A DNA stretch of 45,284 bases, taken from positions 1 to 45,284 of the forward strand of contig JAPLJF010000017.1 of the NCBI GenBank assembly GCA_026388715.1, given 5' to 3'. The first letter of the stretch is position 1; each line of letters opens with the position of its first letter. Source of the DNA: Deltaproteobacteria bacterium (lineage in GTDB: Bacteria > Desulfobacterota > Desulfobulbia > Desulfobulbales > Desulfocapsaceae). Below the pieces are notes generated by a model that was not told the DNA's origin, searched no databases, and saw only the letters and a list, made by a program, of their open reading frames with translations. Shown in pieces: positions 17,198-25,765 of this stretch. A program made the translations under genes and the position numbers.

Positions 17198-17787
17198 TCG
17201 CCCCTTCCTCCCAAGTTCAAACCGGTTAAGACCCCGCCTTCGCGGTGAAGATCCATGGTGCTGTAATGGCCTTTGGCCACCTGAAAGAGGAGATAATTCT
17301 GCGGCGACAGGCCCAGCAGACCACAGATCAGAGAGCGGATCACGCCGCCATGGGCCACAAGAAGCATGGTCTTGGCATCCGCGGCCAGCAGCCGGTTTTT
17401 GACTGATTCCATCCGGCTGGCGAATCCGGCTGCCGCTTCGCCAGCGGGGAAACAGAAATCATCATTCCCCTGCGCCCACTCCTGCACCAGCTCCGGGTCC
17501 TGCGCCTCTATCTCGGCAAAGGTCTTTCCTTCCCAGCGTCCGAAATCAATCTCCCGCAGGTCAGGGTCAAGCTGCAGCGGCAGCCCCAGTCCCAGCAGGT
17601 CAACGGTCTGGGTGCAGCGGAGCATGGGGCTTGCCAGCAGGCCATCGATCTGCATCGTCGCAAGCATTGGCCGCAAGCCCTGGATCTGCGCCCTGCCTGC
17701 CTCGGAGAGGGGGACATCGCTTGACCCGACATAGCGACCGGAAAGCCCGGTCCGACCGTGACGGAGAAGGATCAGACGTGATGCCAT
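17185..17787 (-). CDS. cobC: Alpha-ribazole phosphatase (histidine phosphatase family)
   Basis: The 200-residue protein is a phosphoglycerate-mutase-like phosphatase: LLRHGRT with catalytic H10, a SPMLRCTQT motif, E-I-D-FGRWEG and the second histidine in LLVAHGGVIRSL. Among histidine phosphatases, the cob-operon setting and FGRWEGKTFAEI block indicate CobC, which removes the phosphate from alpha-ribazole phosphate (or adenosylcobalamin phosphate). It starts within the stop codon of cobJ (TAATG) and overlaps cobU by 13 nt. Without the context it could be called only a generic phosphatase. Confidence 0.9.
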   Translation of the reverse strand: MASRLILLRHGRTGLSGRYVGSSDVPLSEAGRAQIQGLRPMLATMQIDGLLASPMLRCTQTVDLLGLGLPLQLDPDLREIDFGRWEGKTFAEIEAQDPELVQEWAQGNDDFCFPAGEAAAGFASRMESVKNRLLAADAKTMLLVAHGGVIRSLICGLLGLSPQNYLLFQVAKGHYSTMDLHREGGVLTGLNLGGRGEWAV

Positions 17788-18614
17788 TACCGGCCCTTTT
17801 CCTGGTCCAGCTGATACTTACCGGCATAGCCGCGGGGGGTGATCATGTGGCCATTCCAGATAAAGGTGCTGGCATTGCCGATGATGACCGTGGACTGCAT
17901 CCCGATCTCGGCATCGAGCATGGCGCCGAGGGTGGTGAGGGTAATGACCTCATCATCGCGGGTGGCGGCGGTGACTATCCCCACCGGCGTGCTGCCCGGC
18001 CGATGGGTGAGGATAATTTCCCTGGCCCGGACGATATTTTCCGTCCGCTTCTTCGATTTCGGATTATAGAGGGCGATGACAAAATCAGCCATGGCCGCAG
18101 CATCCAGCCTTTTTTCAATCAGCTCCCACGGGGTGAGCAGATCCGAGAGGCTGATGGCGGCGAAATCGTGCATGAGCGGCGCCCCGAGCCTGGCCGCGCA
18201 GCCGTTGACCGCGGCAATGCCGGGGATGACCTCGATAGCAAGGCTGCTTTCCCGCTGCACCGCCATCTCAAAGACCAGACCGGCCATGGCGTAGATACCC
18301 GGATCCCCGCCGGAAACCAGGGCCACCCGCTTGCCGCACTCAGCCAGATCCAGGACCTTGGCGCAGCGGTCCACCTCCTGCATCATGGTCGAGGAGAGGA
18401 CCTCCTTGCCCACCAGCAGTTCCGGGATCAGATCAAGATAGGTGCGGTAGCCGACAATCACATCGGCCGCAGCAATGGCCTTGCCGGCCGCCGGGGTTAG
18501 ATGATCAAGCCCCCCCGGCCCGGTGCCGACAACACTGATCATCCCTTGCTGCACGGGGTTTGCACCATGACCGTCAACTTCTTTTCGGCCACAGCCGCAG
18601 TTACATCCTTCCAT
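17787..18614 (-). CDS. cbiH: Precorrin-3B / cobalt-precorrin-3 C17-methyltransferase (CobJ/CbiH)
   Basis: This is the SAM-dependent, ring-contracting C17-methyltransferase of corrin synthesis. From residue 25 it reads ISVVGTGPGGLDHLTPAA, the SAM-binding start of the tetrapyrrole methylase family, then VALVSGGDPGIYAMAGLV and GIAAVNGCAARLGAPL. Alternative starts: ATG 18542, which would overlap the cbiG stop by 4 nt (ATGA) but has its AAGGG directly against the ATG; or ATG 18614, which has a well-spaced AAGGAAG but overlaps cbiG by 76 nt. I chose 18614. That form adds a 24-residue extension with Cys-x-Cys-x-Cys (CNCGCG), not typical of the family. With CbiG next door, the anaerobic (cobalt-early) route is implied. 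Confidence 0.92.
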   Translation of the reverse strand: MEGCNCGCGRKEVDGHGANPVQQGMISVVGTGPGGLDHLTPAAGKAIAAADVIVGYRTYLDLIPELLVGKEVLSSTMMQEVDRCAKVLDLAECGKRVALVSGGDPGIYAMAGLVFEMAVQRESSLAIEVIPGIAAVNGCAARLGAPLMHDFAAISLSDLLTPWELIEKRLDAAAMADFVIALYNPKSKKRTENIVRAREIILTHRPGSTPVGIVTAATRDDEVITLTTLGAMLDAEIGMQSTVIIGNASTFIWNGHMITPRGYAGKYQLDQEKGR

Positions 18615-19570
18615 TTTATCTTCCTTACTATAAGTTGACCCGGTTGTCCCGGGATCGTGTTATCACTAGCCGCCAGCATGGCCGCAGGCTCCGCGACCCC
18701 CCTGGCCCCGGTTGCGGCCATCACCGCCGCCGATGGAGATATCCCCTCAACCCGGTTGAGTTCATCCTTGCCATAAAAACGGATGGGCAGGTTATTATCG
18801 CTTGCGAATTGGAGCAATCCTGCCTCATCCGCCTTCAGATCAATGCTGGCAATCCCGGCAATAGCGCGCCGATCCAGGTGGTATTGCGCACACAACTCCG
18901 TTACCGCCAGCTCAAAATCGGCAGCCTTTGCCCCCCGATTACAGCCCAGCCCCAGATAGAGATTGCACGGGCAGAGCGCAAGGGCACCTATGTGTTCAAG
19001 GGGATCAAAGGCAGCATGGGAAAGGATGATATCGGCCAAGGCCGGCGCGTCCACCACCTTGAAATCAACAGGCAGCCTGGCGCACTCCTGGGTTGAAAAG
19101 AAACTCACCTCACCCTCATTGACCAGTTTCGCCGCGACTCCGGCCATTACTTGCGGATTCTGCACCCGCAGATTGTTTTCCGCGGCCCACAGATCAAGCG
19201 CCGTATGCCCGGTCACATCAGAGGCGGTGGTGATCACCGCCACACCGCCGGTAATCGCGGCCACCTTGCGGGCCAGATCGTTACCGCCGCCCAGATGGCC
19301 GGAAAGCAGGCTGACCACAAATTGCCCCTTCTCATCAAGGACCAGCACACAGGGATCAGTCTTTTTATCCCGGCACAGGGGGGCGATGGCCCGCACCACG
19401 ATGCCTGCGGCCATGATACAAATCAGGCCGTCATAGAGAGGCCAGAGCCTCTTTATGACGGCCAGCGCCCCACCTATAACCTCGCAGCTCTCACAGCCCT
19501 CAAGCCCGGCGACAATCCTGTCTGCCAACTCCTTGCCACCCCGTGTCAGGGCAATAACCGCTATTTTCAC
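18539..19570 (-). CDS. cbiG: Cobalt-precorrin-5A hydrolase
   Basis: CbiG opens the delta-lactone of cobalt-precorrin-5A, releasing acetaldehyde, in the anaerobic corrin pathway. The 343-residue protein starts IAVIALTRGGKELADRI, has a LSGHLGGGNDLARKVA block followed by AVITTASDVTGHTALD, and a C-terminal CbiG domain with LGLGCNRGAKAADFELAV, IASIDLKADEAGLLQFA and FY-GKDELN. It is the first gene of the seven-gene cluster on this strand and starts at GTG (19570) with a weak AAGG site. No cobalamin riboswitch is visible in the 330 bp upstream. The other corrin-ring methyltransferases are not in the window, so they must be encoded elsewhere. Confidence 0.95.
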   Translation of the reverse strand: MKIAVIALTRGGKELADRIVAGLEGCESCEVIGGALAVIKRLWPLYDGLICIMAAGIVVRAIAPLCRDKKTDPCVLVLDEKGQFVVSLLSGHLGGGNDLARKVAAITGGVAVITTASDVTGHTALDLWAAENNLRVQNPQVMAGVAAKLVNEGEVSFFSTQECARLPVDFKVVDAPALADIILSHAAFDPLEHIGALALCPCNLYLGLGCNRGAKAADFELAVTELCAQYHLDRRAIAGIASIDLKADEAGLLQFASDNNLPIRFYGKDELNRVEGISPSAAVMAATGARGVAEPAAMLAASDNTIPGQPGQLIVRKIKWKDVTAAVAEKKLTVMVQTPCSKG

Positions 19571-19804
19571 ACCTTATCCCTGCTTGTTTTCTGGCTCATG
19601 ACGATATGAGCTTCAAGATCATACCTCAAGGGCACCCTTTTCAAGGCAACTATTTAAGACGGTAAGCCGTCATAAATCAACAGGAAACAGAGGGACCGAA
19701 AACAAATAACCATAACCCGCAGAGACAGCCGCTGTCTCTCGTGAAAATAATACAAGAATAACATATTACTACGATACTTTTTCCAATAAACAAGGACTTG
19801 ATAT
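19571..19804. other. Non-coding region between divergent cbiG and the SH3b gene
   Basis: I see no supported gene here; the open minus-strand frame at 19654-19884 has no family signal and an AT-rich composition unlike its neighbours. The region should hold the cob cluster promoter, but I find no clear -35/-10 pair and no B12-box sequence. Confidence 0.5.
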
Positions 19805-19833
19805 TTGACTTCAACACGCATTAGTGATATATA
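19805..19833 (+). promoter_or_regulatory. Sigma70-type promoter for the SH3b gene
   Basis: TTGACT (19805-19810), a 17-bp spacer and TATATA (19828-19833) make a near-consensus promoter, with transcription expected from about 19840. This places the upstream in-frame start at 19824 before the transcript begins and favours the ATG at 19902. Confidence 0.7.
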
Positions 19834-19901
19834 AAAAATCATTCGATACTCCACAAAGTGTGGTTTCTTTAACGCTTGATTCAATCAGGATAAAAAAAAT
19901 C

Positions 19902-20462
19902 ATGAATACGCAAATCCGTCTGTCGCACGTCCTCTCCCGATGTCTCCTTGCCTGCAGCGTCCTTGTCCTGCTGAGCGCTCCCGCCGGTTACGCGAAAACC
20001 GCCAGCACCTCGAAAGACCACGCCAAAACAAATAAAGCCAGCAAGACGAAAGAAACAAAGGAGACAAGCAAAGCAAAGGAAAACAGCGAAACCGTCAGCG
20101 TCCTGAAAGATGGCGCCAATGTCCGTACCGGTCCCGACGCTAAAGATCCGGTAGCCATGGAACTCTTTCAGGGATACCCTCTGAAGGTCGTGGAAAAGAA
20201 AGGCGACTGGCTCAAGGTCTCTGATTTTGATAACGACTCCGGCTGGATCAGCAAAAAGATGGTAGGACCAGGCAAGACTGTCATCGTCAGCGCCAAGGAC
20301 ACGATTAATATGCGCTCTGAGCCGAAAGAGAGTGGAACAATCATCGCTAATATCGAGCACGGAGTAGTGCTGACCAAGATCTCCACGAAAGGCGACTGGG
20401 TCCAGGTTAAACACACCAAAGGCACAGAGGGCTGGATCAACAAAAAGCTCCTCTGGCCCTGA
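19902..20462 (+). CDS. Secreted protein with two bacterial SH3 domains
   Basis: The 186-residue protein has a signal peptide (LLACSVLVLLSAPAGYA), a Lys/Thr/Glu-rich linker (KASKTKETKETSKAKENSE) and two SH3b/SH3_3 domains: VSVLKDGANVRTGPD to DDSGWISKKMV-like text, and VIVSAKDTINMRSEPKESG to EGWINKKLLWP. Both show the NVR-x-GP and GW-I-x-K hallmarks. Such domains bind cell-wall peptides or other envelope partners. The start ATG at 19902 follows AGGA and lies downstream of the promoter at 19805-19833. A strong hairpin follows the stop. The gene is monocistronic and convergent to the M48 protease of the ole operon. The actual ligand is unknown. Confidence 0.85.
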   Translation: MNTQIRLSHVLSRCLLACSVLVLLSAPAGYAKTASTSKDHAKTNKASKTKETKETSKAKENSETVSVLKDGANVRTGPDAKDPVAMELFQGYPLKVVEKKGDWLKVSDFDNDSGWISKKMVGPGKTVIVSAKDTINMRSEPKESGTIIANIEHGVVLTKISTKGDWVQVKHTKGTEGWINKKLLWP

Positions 20463-20484
20463 TTCCTTCACCTCTTCCGATCAT

Positions 20485-20524
20485 GATCCGGTGCAGAAAA
20501 ACAATATTTTTTCTGCACCGGATC
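20485..20524. terminator. Strong hairpin after the SH3b gene
   Basis: GATCCGGTGCAGAAAAA (20485-20501) pairs with TTTTTTCTGCACCGGATC (to 20524). The A-tract and T-tract inside the stem give either strand a hairpin with internal U residues, a common bidirectional terminator form between convergent genes. Confidence 0.65.
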
Positions 20525-20624
20525 CCCCGCCCCTGACTCGTTTCCAAGTCCCGAATACCCTCTCTTCTCAATATTTATCAGATTCAGGACTACACGCCGA
20601 CGATATCGCCATCAGCTCAAGAAG

Positions 20625-22136
20625 TTAACGGCTGTTCCATAAAGGATGAGGCGCCAAACGCCGCCCTCTCTCTTCCTCCTGTACCTTCTCCTTCTTGTTG
20701 TCCGTTGCTGAACCAAGCTTATCTTCCAGACGTTTAATTGTCGCCAGCATTTCCACTGCATCTTCAAGAATCTGAAGAGGCAGAGACGAATCTTTGACAA
20801 CCTTCTTAAAATTCTCCCTGGCAAGCTTGATACGCCCCTCATACAGATCGTATTTCCCCAGAAAATACGATGCCTCGCCCGGCTTTCCCTGAGTTGATCT
20901 GAGCTTGCCGATCTCAAAATAGACCTCGGAATATTGAGGCATCTCGCGGGCCACGGTAAAGAGATTGACCTCTGCCTCTTTCGTGTTGCCAAGCTCCTGA
21001 TAAATCTTGGCCAGCTGGAAAACAGCCCACAGATCTGCCGGATTTTGGAGAGAGGCCTTCAGGGTCAGTTCCAGGGCCTTGTCCTTGTGACCTAACGCCA
21101 ATTCTCCCCGGCCAAGATCAACCAGCAGGATGGGTTTATCAGGCAAGGCAGCAATCACCTCCCGTAATAAGGCCTGACTGCGCTCATAGTTACTTGCCTC
21201 CCTTTCCACTTGGGAGAGACCATACTTGGCCATGATTCTTTCCAAAGGAGTAGCCTGGGGATCAGAAATTTTATTGATCAGGAAATCACGGAATTGCCCC
21301 TCATCTTCGACCTGCGACAGAATCCGGTACTTCGTGCGTAAAAAAGCAAAATTATCAGTCTGCTTAAACTGCTTGCTTAATGGCGGATTTTCAATGGCAA
21401 TCAGGGATTGAATATAGCCAAGACGGGCCTCGGGATCAGGGTGCGTGAGCAGATAAGGCGGGACCTGACCCATACGATAACGGGTTATCCGGCGCATGAC
21501 CTGCAACATCTTTTCCATGGCCTCTGGATCCCTGCCCAGTTTCTTCATCCAGCCATAAGAGAGGAGATCGGCCTCTTTCTCATCCTGACGGCTGAAATGC
21601 AGGTTCAAGGCCTCATTGGCAGCCATTGACCCGGTCACCAGAGCCTGACCGGCAACGCCACCGCCACCCAGGGCCAGACCGGCAATGGCGAGAGCCAACG
21701 CGCCGATACCGACCTTCATCCCTTTATCCATACGGGAAGCGATATGGCGGCTGACGACATGACCAACCTCATGGGCCATGACCGAGACCAGTTCATCCTC
21801 GTTATCTATGGTCTCAATAAGGCCGGAGTGAAAAAAAATCAGGCCTGAAGGGGCGGCAAAGGCATTAAACTCCTTATCATTTATTACGAAGAAATGATAA
21901 TTGAAATATTGAATGCCCGCCATTTGCAAAACATCTGCGCCCAAATCGTTGATATATTGAGAGATGTCAGGATCATCAAGAAGAGAGAAGGCCAACCGCA
22001 CCTGATACAAAAGGGCCTCTCCCACCTCCCGCTCCTCACCAACACTGAACGACGCTGCGGCAGGCCGCGCGCAGGAGAGGTGGACCATAGAAACGACCAG
22101 AACCATGGCCCATATTTTCTGAAGATATGTTTTCAT
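20625..22136 (-). CDS. BepA-like M48 metalloprotease with TPR repeats, coupled to the ole genes
   Basis: The 503-residue periplasmic protein has an N-terminal signal sequence (MVLVVSMVHLSC...AAA), an M48 peptidase domain with HEVGH (residues 122-126) and the third zinc ligand in RQDEKEADLLSYGWM, a Gly/Ala hydrophobic insert (GALALAIAGLALGGGGVAG), then TPR units (ILLVDLGRGELALGHKDKA, DLWAVFQLAKIYQELGNT, YSEVYFEIGKLRSTQGK). This is the architecture of BepA (YfgC), which controls outer-membrane protein assembly and quality in E. coli. Its ATG overlaps the oleD stop (ATGA, 22136..22133), so it is the fourth translationally coupled gene of the ole operon. That placement is unusual and may reflect an envelope role linked to the hydrocarbon product, or chance. 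Convergent to the SH3b gene. Confidence 0.88.
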   Translation of the reverse strand: MKTYLQKIWAMVLVVSMVHLSCARPAAASFSVGEEREVGEALLYQVRLAFSLLDDPDISQYINDLGADVLQMAGIQYFNYHFFVINDKEFNAFAAPSGLIFFHSGLIETIDNEDELVSVMAHEVGHVVSRHIASRMDKGMKVGIGALALAIAGLALGGGGVAGQALVTGSMAANEALNLHFSRQDEKEADLLSYGWMKKLGRDPEAMEKMLQVMRRITRYRMGQVPPYLLTHPDPEARLGYIQSLIAIENPPLSKQFKQTDNFAFLRTKYRILSQVEDEGQFRDFLINKISDPQATPLERIMAKYGLSQVEREASNYERSQALLREVIAALPDKPILLVDLGRGELALGHKDKALELTLKASLQNPADLWAVFQLAKIYQELGNTKEAEVNLFTVAREMPQYSEVYFEIGKLRSTQGKPGEASYFLGKYDLYEGRIKLARENFKKVVKDSSLPLQILEDAVEMLATIKRLEDKLGSATDNKKEKVQEEERGRRLAPHPLWNSR

Positions 22137-23125
22137 TTTGTGATCAATGATGCGAGTAAACGCTCCATCCCTTCTGTGGTTGAGACAAGTGGCTGATAAC
22201 CAAGGTCATGGCAGGCCCTGGCAATGGAAAAATAGTGCGATTTGGCAAGCTGCTGCGCCAGAAAACGGGTCATCGGCGGCTCCTGCTGCCAGCCAGCCAA
22301 CCCGTAAACCCCCTCCAGCAAAGCGCCAATACCGTAGGCTGCTGGATAACAGATTTTAGCTCGTACCGGCATAATGTCAAGCCTCATAAAAAGCTCGCCT
22401 ATCCACTGCCACAGGTTCACCGGCTCTCCCTGGCTGACAAAATAGGCCCGCCCCGCGGCCGTCCCGGCGCCAGCCAGATTATCCGCGGCCAGCAGGTGGG
22501 CGTGGGCCACATTATCAACATACGAGATATCCACCAGATTCTGCCCCGCTCCCACCTGCCGAAGCTGTCCTTTCCGCCCCCTGGCAATCAGCCTCGGAAT
22601 CAGATGCGGATCACCTGGCCCCCACACCAGATGCGGCCTGATGGCACAGGTGCGCAGATTTTGATCAGATGCAGCCAGGACCAGCTGCTCAGCCATCACC
22701 TTGCTCCGGGCATAATGACAGAGAAACCGGTCGGCGTAAGGTAACTGCTCATCCCCATTACAGATATTCTGCTGGTTGAAGACCACCGACGGGGTAGAGG
22801 TATAGATCAACCGGCTGACGCCTTCCGCCCGGCAACCGGCCAGGACATTTTCGGTGCCCAGGACATTGGTGGCATAATAATCCTGCCACCTCCCCCAGAT
22901 CCCGGCCAGGGCCGCCACATGAAACACAGTATCCACACCGTGGCAGCACTCCCGCATGAAATCCCGGTCGCAGATATCGCCCTGCCGGCACGTCACCCCC
23001 AGGGGCGTAAGCTCCGGGTACAAGTGGCGGCCCACCACCAGACACGGGATATCCCGCGCCCGTAACTGGCGGACGATGTTCTGGCCGACAAACCCGCCGC
23101 CACCGGTAATCAGCACCTTTCTCAT
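22133..23125 (-). CDS. oleD: OleD-type NADPH-dependent 2-alkyl-3-oxoalkanoate reductase
   Basis: OleD reduces the OleA beta-keto acid to a 2-alkyl-3-hydroxyalkanoic acid. The 330-residue protein is a short-chain (3-beta-HSD/epimerase) reductase: GGGGFVGQNIV Rossmann loop near the N-terminus, FHVAALAGIWG, LIYTSTPSVVF containing the catalytic Ser/Thr region, Y-A-R-S-K as the YxxxK pair, and IRPHLVWGPGDPHLIPRL, the block shared by OleD and related sterol dehydrogenases. The start overlaps the OleC stop by 4 nt (ATGA) and its stop overlaps the M48 protease start by 4 nt. Assignment as OleD rather than a generic epimerase rests on the oleB-oleC context. Confidence 0.88.
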   Translation of the reverse strand: MRKVLITGGGGFVGQNIVRQLRARDIPCLVVGRHLYPELTPLGVTCRQGDICDRDFMRECCHGVDTVFHVAALAGIWGRWQDYYATNVLGTENVLAGCRAEGVSRLIYTSTPSVVFNQQNICNGDEQLPYADRFLCHYARSKVMAEQLVLAASDQNLRTCAIRPHLVWGPGDPHLIPRLIARGRKGQLRQVGAGQNLVDISYVDNVAHAHLLAADNLAGAGTAAGRAYFVSQGEPVNLWQWIGELFMRLDIMPVRAKICYPAAYGIGALLEGVYGLAGWQQEPPMTRFLAQQLAKSHYFSIARACHDLGYQPLVSTTEGMERLLASLITK

Positions 23126-24756
23126 GAACGCCCCTGTAACTGTTTTTGTGCCCAGGCACTCAACTGCTCACGAAAGATCTTGGCATTATGACGGATATCC
23201 ACAGGGAAATCGGGATGGATCAGAAAAAGCCGAATGGAACTGGTCAGGAGGTTGCCTGTTGCCAGCTCCCGCACCTCGTCAAGCAGCCTTTCCCGGTTGA
23301 TCTTCTTGGTCCTGACCGGCTCAACAATCATCACCGCCTGCTGCCGCCCGGGATGGGCAGTATCAGCAATCCCCACCAGCGCTGATCGGGCAACATCGGG
23401 ATGTTCGTTGACAATGGCCTCACAGGGAATGGTAAAAAGGGTGCCGGCCCCTGTCTCCACCCGATGGGCACGTCTGCCGCAGAACCAGAGGCGTCCCAGG
23501 CCATCGAGATAGCCAAGATCCCCCATCCGGTGCCAGAAGGAACCTTTGTCTGCAATCTTGGCCAGCCTGTTTTCCTGCTCATTGTTCTCATAGGCCCGCG
23601 TCACCACATCACCACACGCCACAATCTCGCCGATCTGACCTGGCGGCAGACACAAGGCGTCATCCCAGAGAGGAACAGGGGCATCAGAGAGGGCAATGAC
23701 CCGAACCTCAATCCCCGGCAGTGGCCTGCCCACACAGATGCCATGGCCCTGACGACTGAGAGGCCAGGTGGACTCGACGATCTCCTTGCCTTCAATGGAG
23801 ACGATGGGCAGGCTCTCGGTGGCGCCATAAGGGGTGTGGATCCTGGCCCCAGGCGGGAGAATGGCCTGCATCCTGGCAATCAGGTCACCAGAGATCGGTG
23901 CCCCGGCCATGAGTACCTGCTGCAGGCAGTCGAGGACAATGCCCTGCTCCTGGCAATAGCGGCTGACCACATTCCAGATGGCTGGAGAACCAAAGGAATA
24001 GGTCACCTGCTGTTCCCGCAGCGACCTGACGAATTTCCGCGGATCGACCCTGGCCGGTCGAGTCGGGTCCATATCCGGGATAACGGCCCTGGCCCCAAGG
24101 GCCGTGGCAAAAAGGGCAAAAAGAGGGAAGCCCGGCTGATCGATCTGGCCGGGGCCGATATGATAATAATCGCGGATCAGCCGCAACTGGGCGTTAAACA
24201 CCCCGTGCTCATAGCGCACGCCCTTGGGCGGGCCGGTGGAACCGGTAGTAAAGATAATGGCGGCCAGTTCATCGGCCCGCGCCGGATACGCCGGGAACGG
24301 CTGCGAGGCTACCGCTGCCTGCTGGCAGATATCCGGCCCCAGGAGTCCCAAAGAAGGCCCGCAGCAAAAGGAAACCCTGACAGAACGAAACGGGGCCGGA
24401 AACAGCAGGCGAAACAGGTGGGCCACTGGAATACCGATAAAGACCTGCGGTTGCACGCCGGCAATACAGCGCCGCAGATTCCTGTATCCCATGCCCGGGT
24501 CAATGAGGATGACCACCGCCCCTAGCTTGAACAGGGCGAAGGTGAGACAGATAAAATCAGCAGAGGGCCTGACCATGAGCATCACCCGCTCGCCTGCCCT
24601 CACCCCTTTTGCTTGCAGATACCAGGCCAGTGCATCAGCGCGGCCATTGAGTTCCTGAAAGGTCAGGGCCTTGCCGGTGGCCGCCTCCACCAGACCGATC
24701 TCATGGCCCTGGTCATGTGCCCTCTCGGCCAGGGTCTGCCCGATATTCACATTCAC
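23122..24756 (-). CDS. oleC: OleC-type beta-lactone synthetase (AMP-dependent ligase family)
   Basis: OleC adenylates the 2-alkyl-3-hydroxyalkanoic acid and cyclises it to a cis-beta-lactone. The 544-residue protein is an acyl-adenylating enzyme: P-loop IIFTTGSTGPPKGV, then RYEHGVFNAQL, the A5 motif PYGATESLPI and the A7 region MGDLGYLDGLGRLWFCGR. The C-terminus ends PVDIRHNAKIFREQLSAWA, where a conserved Lys follows HNA, typical of OleC. Translation starts at GTG (24756) that overlaps the OleB stop (GTGA), and ends overlapping the OleD ATG. A plain acyl-CoA ligase is much less likely given the flanking oleB and oleD homologues. Confidence 0.9.
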   Translation of the reverse strand: MNVNIGQTLAERAHDQGHEIGLVEAATGKALTFQELNGRADALAWYLQAKGVRAGERVMLMVRPSADFICLTFALFKLGAVVILIDPGMGYRNLRRCIAGVQPQVFIGIPVAHLFRLLFPAPFRSVRVSFCCGPSLGLLGPDICQQAAVASQPFPAYPARADELAAIIFTTGSTGPPKGVRYEHGVFNAQLRLIRDYYHIGPGQIDQPGFPLFALFATALGARAVIPDMDPTRPARVDPRKFVRSLREQQVTYSFGSPAIWNVVSRYCQEQGIVLDCLQQVLMAGAPISGDLIARMQAILPPGARIHTPYGATESLPIVSIEGKEIVESTWPLSRQGHGICVGRPLPGIEVRVIALSDAPVPLWDDALCLPPGQIGEIVACGDVVTRAYENNEQENRLAKIADKGSFWHRMGDLGYLDGLGRLWFCGRRAHRVETGAGTLFTIPCEAIVNEHPDVARSALVGIADTAHPGRQQAVMIVEPVRTKKINRERLLDEVRELATGNLLTSSIRLFLIHPDFPVDIRHNAKIFREQLSAWAQKQLQGRS

Positions 24757-25634
24757 CCGACAGTTCCCGATGATGACGCGGAATCCGCGAAAAAGTCCAG
24801 CAACAGCGGCCTGATCTCCGGCAGGGCATCCTCCAGCACATAATGACCAGCTTCTTTAAAATAATGAAATTCAGCCTTTGGAAAACGACGCCGCCACTCC
24901 TGATAGAAATGATCATTAAAACAAAAATCCCGGCCGCCCCAGCAGATAAGGACCGGGATATCGCGTGTCGCCAGGGATTGCAACCCCTCTTCAACCTTTT
25001 TCAGGGTGGCATAGGAAGGATGGGCAGGGTCAAGCGGGATGTCGCGGACAAATCCATACACAGCCACCCTGTTCCGCCAGGAATCATACGGCGCCAGATA
25101 GGCCCTGGCCACCTCCGGACGCAGACGGCGGGTCACCGCCATAAAAACCGCCGGACCGGCAAACCCGTTCAGGCCGCGCACCAGCAGGCTGCCGATAACA
25201 GGCCAGCGGCAAACCCGGATCCGCCATGGAATTCGTTGCGAACGAAAGGCGGCGGTATTGAGGATCACCAGCTTTTCCACGGCGGCAGGATTCCGGCCGG
25301 CCACCCCAAGGCCAATAGCCCCACCCCAGTCGTGGACAATCAGAGAATATGAGGTGATCTGGAGTTGCCGCAATAGGGCCTCAAGGTTATCCATATGATT
25401 CTGCAGTTGATACGGATAATCCTGTGGTTTATCAGAAAGGCCGCAGCCAAGATGATCAATGGCAATCACCCGGTGCGTCTTCGCCAGCAGGGTAATCAGG
25501 TGCCGGTAATAATAGGACCAGGTAGGGTTGCCATGCACCATGACAATGACCCGCCCCGCCCCTTCATCTATATAATGAAGGCGGTGCCCATCAATAGTGG
25601 CAAAATGTGAAGAAAAAGGATATTCTGAATACAA
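24753..25634 (-). CDS. oleB: OleB-type beta-lactone decarboxylase (alpha/beta hydrolase)
   Basis: OleB decarboxylates the cis-beta-lactone to the final long-chain olefin. The sequence is a haloalkane-dehalogenase-like alpha/beta hydrolase: YPFSSHFATIDGHRLHYIDE, VMVHGNPTWSYYYR (oxyanion), IAIDHLGCGLSDKP, the Asp nucleophile in VHDWGGAIG (residue 102 of the 293-residue form) and a late EAGHYVLED His. An Asp nucleophile, rather than Ser, is characteristic of OleB and dehalogenases. I start it at TTG 25634, preceded by AAGGA, giving the normal length. The frame is open to a TTG at 25712, but that lies inside a -35 box. First gene of oleB-oleC-oleD-M48. No oleA (the condensing thiolase) is in the window. 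Confidence 0.88.
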   Translation of the reverse strand: MYSEYPFSSHFATIDGHRLHYIDEGAGRVIVMVHGNPTWSYYYRHLITLLAKTHRVIAIDHLGCGLSDKPQDYPYQLQNHMDNLEALLRQLQITSYSLIVHDWGGAIGLGVAGRNPAAVEKLVILNTAAFRSQRIPWRIRVCRWPVIGSLLVRGLNGFAGPAVFMAVTRRLRPEVARAYLAPYDSWRNRVAVYGFVRDIPLDPAHPSYATLKKVEEGLQSLATRDIPVLICWGGRDFCFNDHFYQEWRRRFPKAEFHYFKEAGHYVLEDALPEIRPLLLDFFADSASSSGTVG

Positions 25635-25684
25635 GTGAGTCTGTCCTTGACCTAAGCATTGATGACTGAAAACTGACCATCTCA

Positions 25685-25712
25685 AGAATAGTCGACCCAA
25701 ACCCGGTGTCAA
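25685..25712 (-). promoter_or_regulatory. Sigma70-type promoter for the ole operon
   Basis: On the minus strand, TTGACA (25712..25707, perfect -35), a 16-bp spacer and TATTCT (25690..25685) form a promoter with transcription expected near 25678, about 45 nt before the TTG at 25634. It lies in the gap between the divergent oleB and the histidine kinase. Confidence 0.65.
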
Positions 25713-25765
25713 CCTTTTTTCAGATATCTGCCACTCACCAATCCACCACCAGAGGAGACGTCCAG

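Noticed and set aside
19654..19884. Small minus-strand frame of 76 codons
   Set aside because: No ribosome site, no similarity I recognise, and it overlaps the promoter of the SH3b gene.
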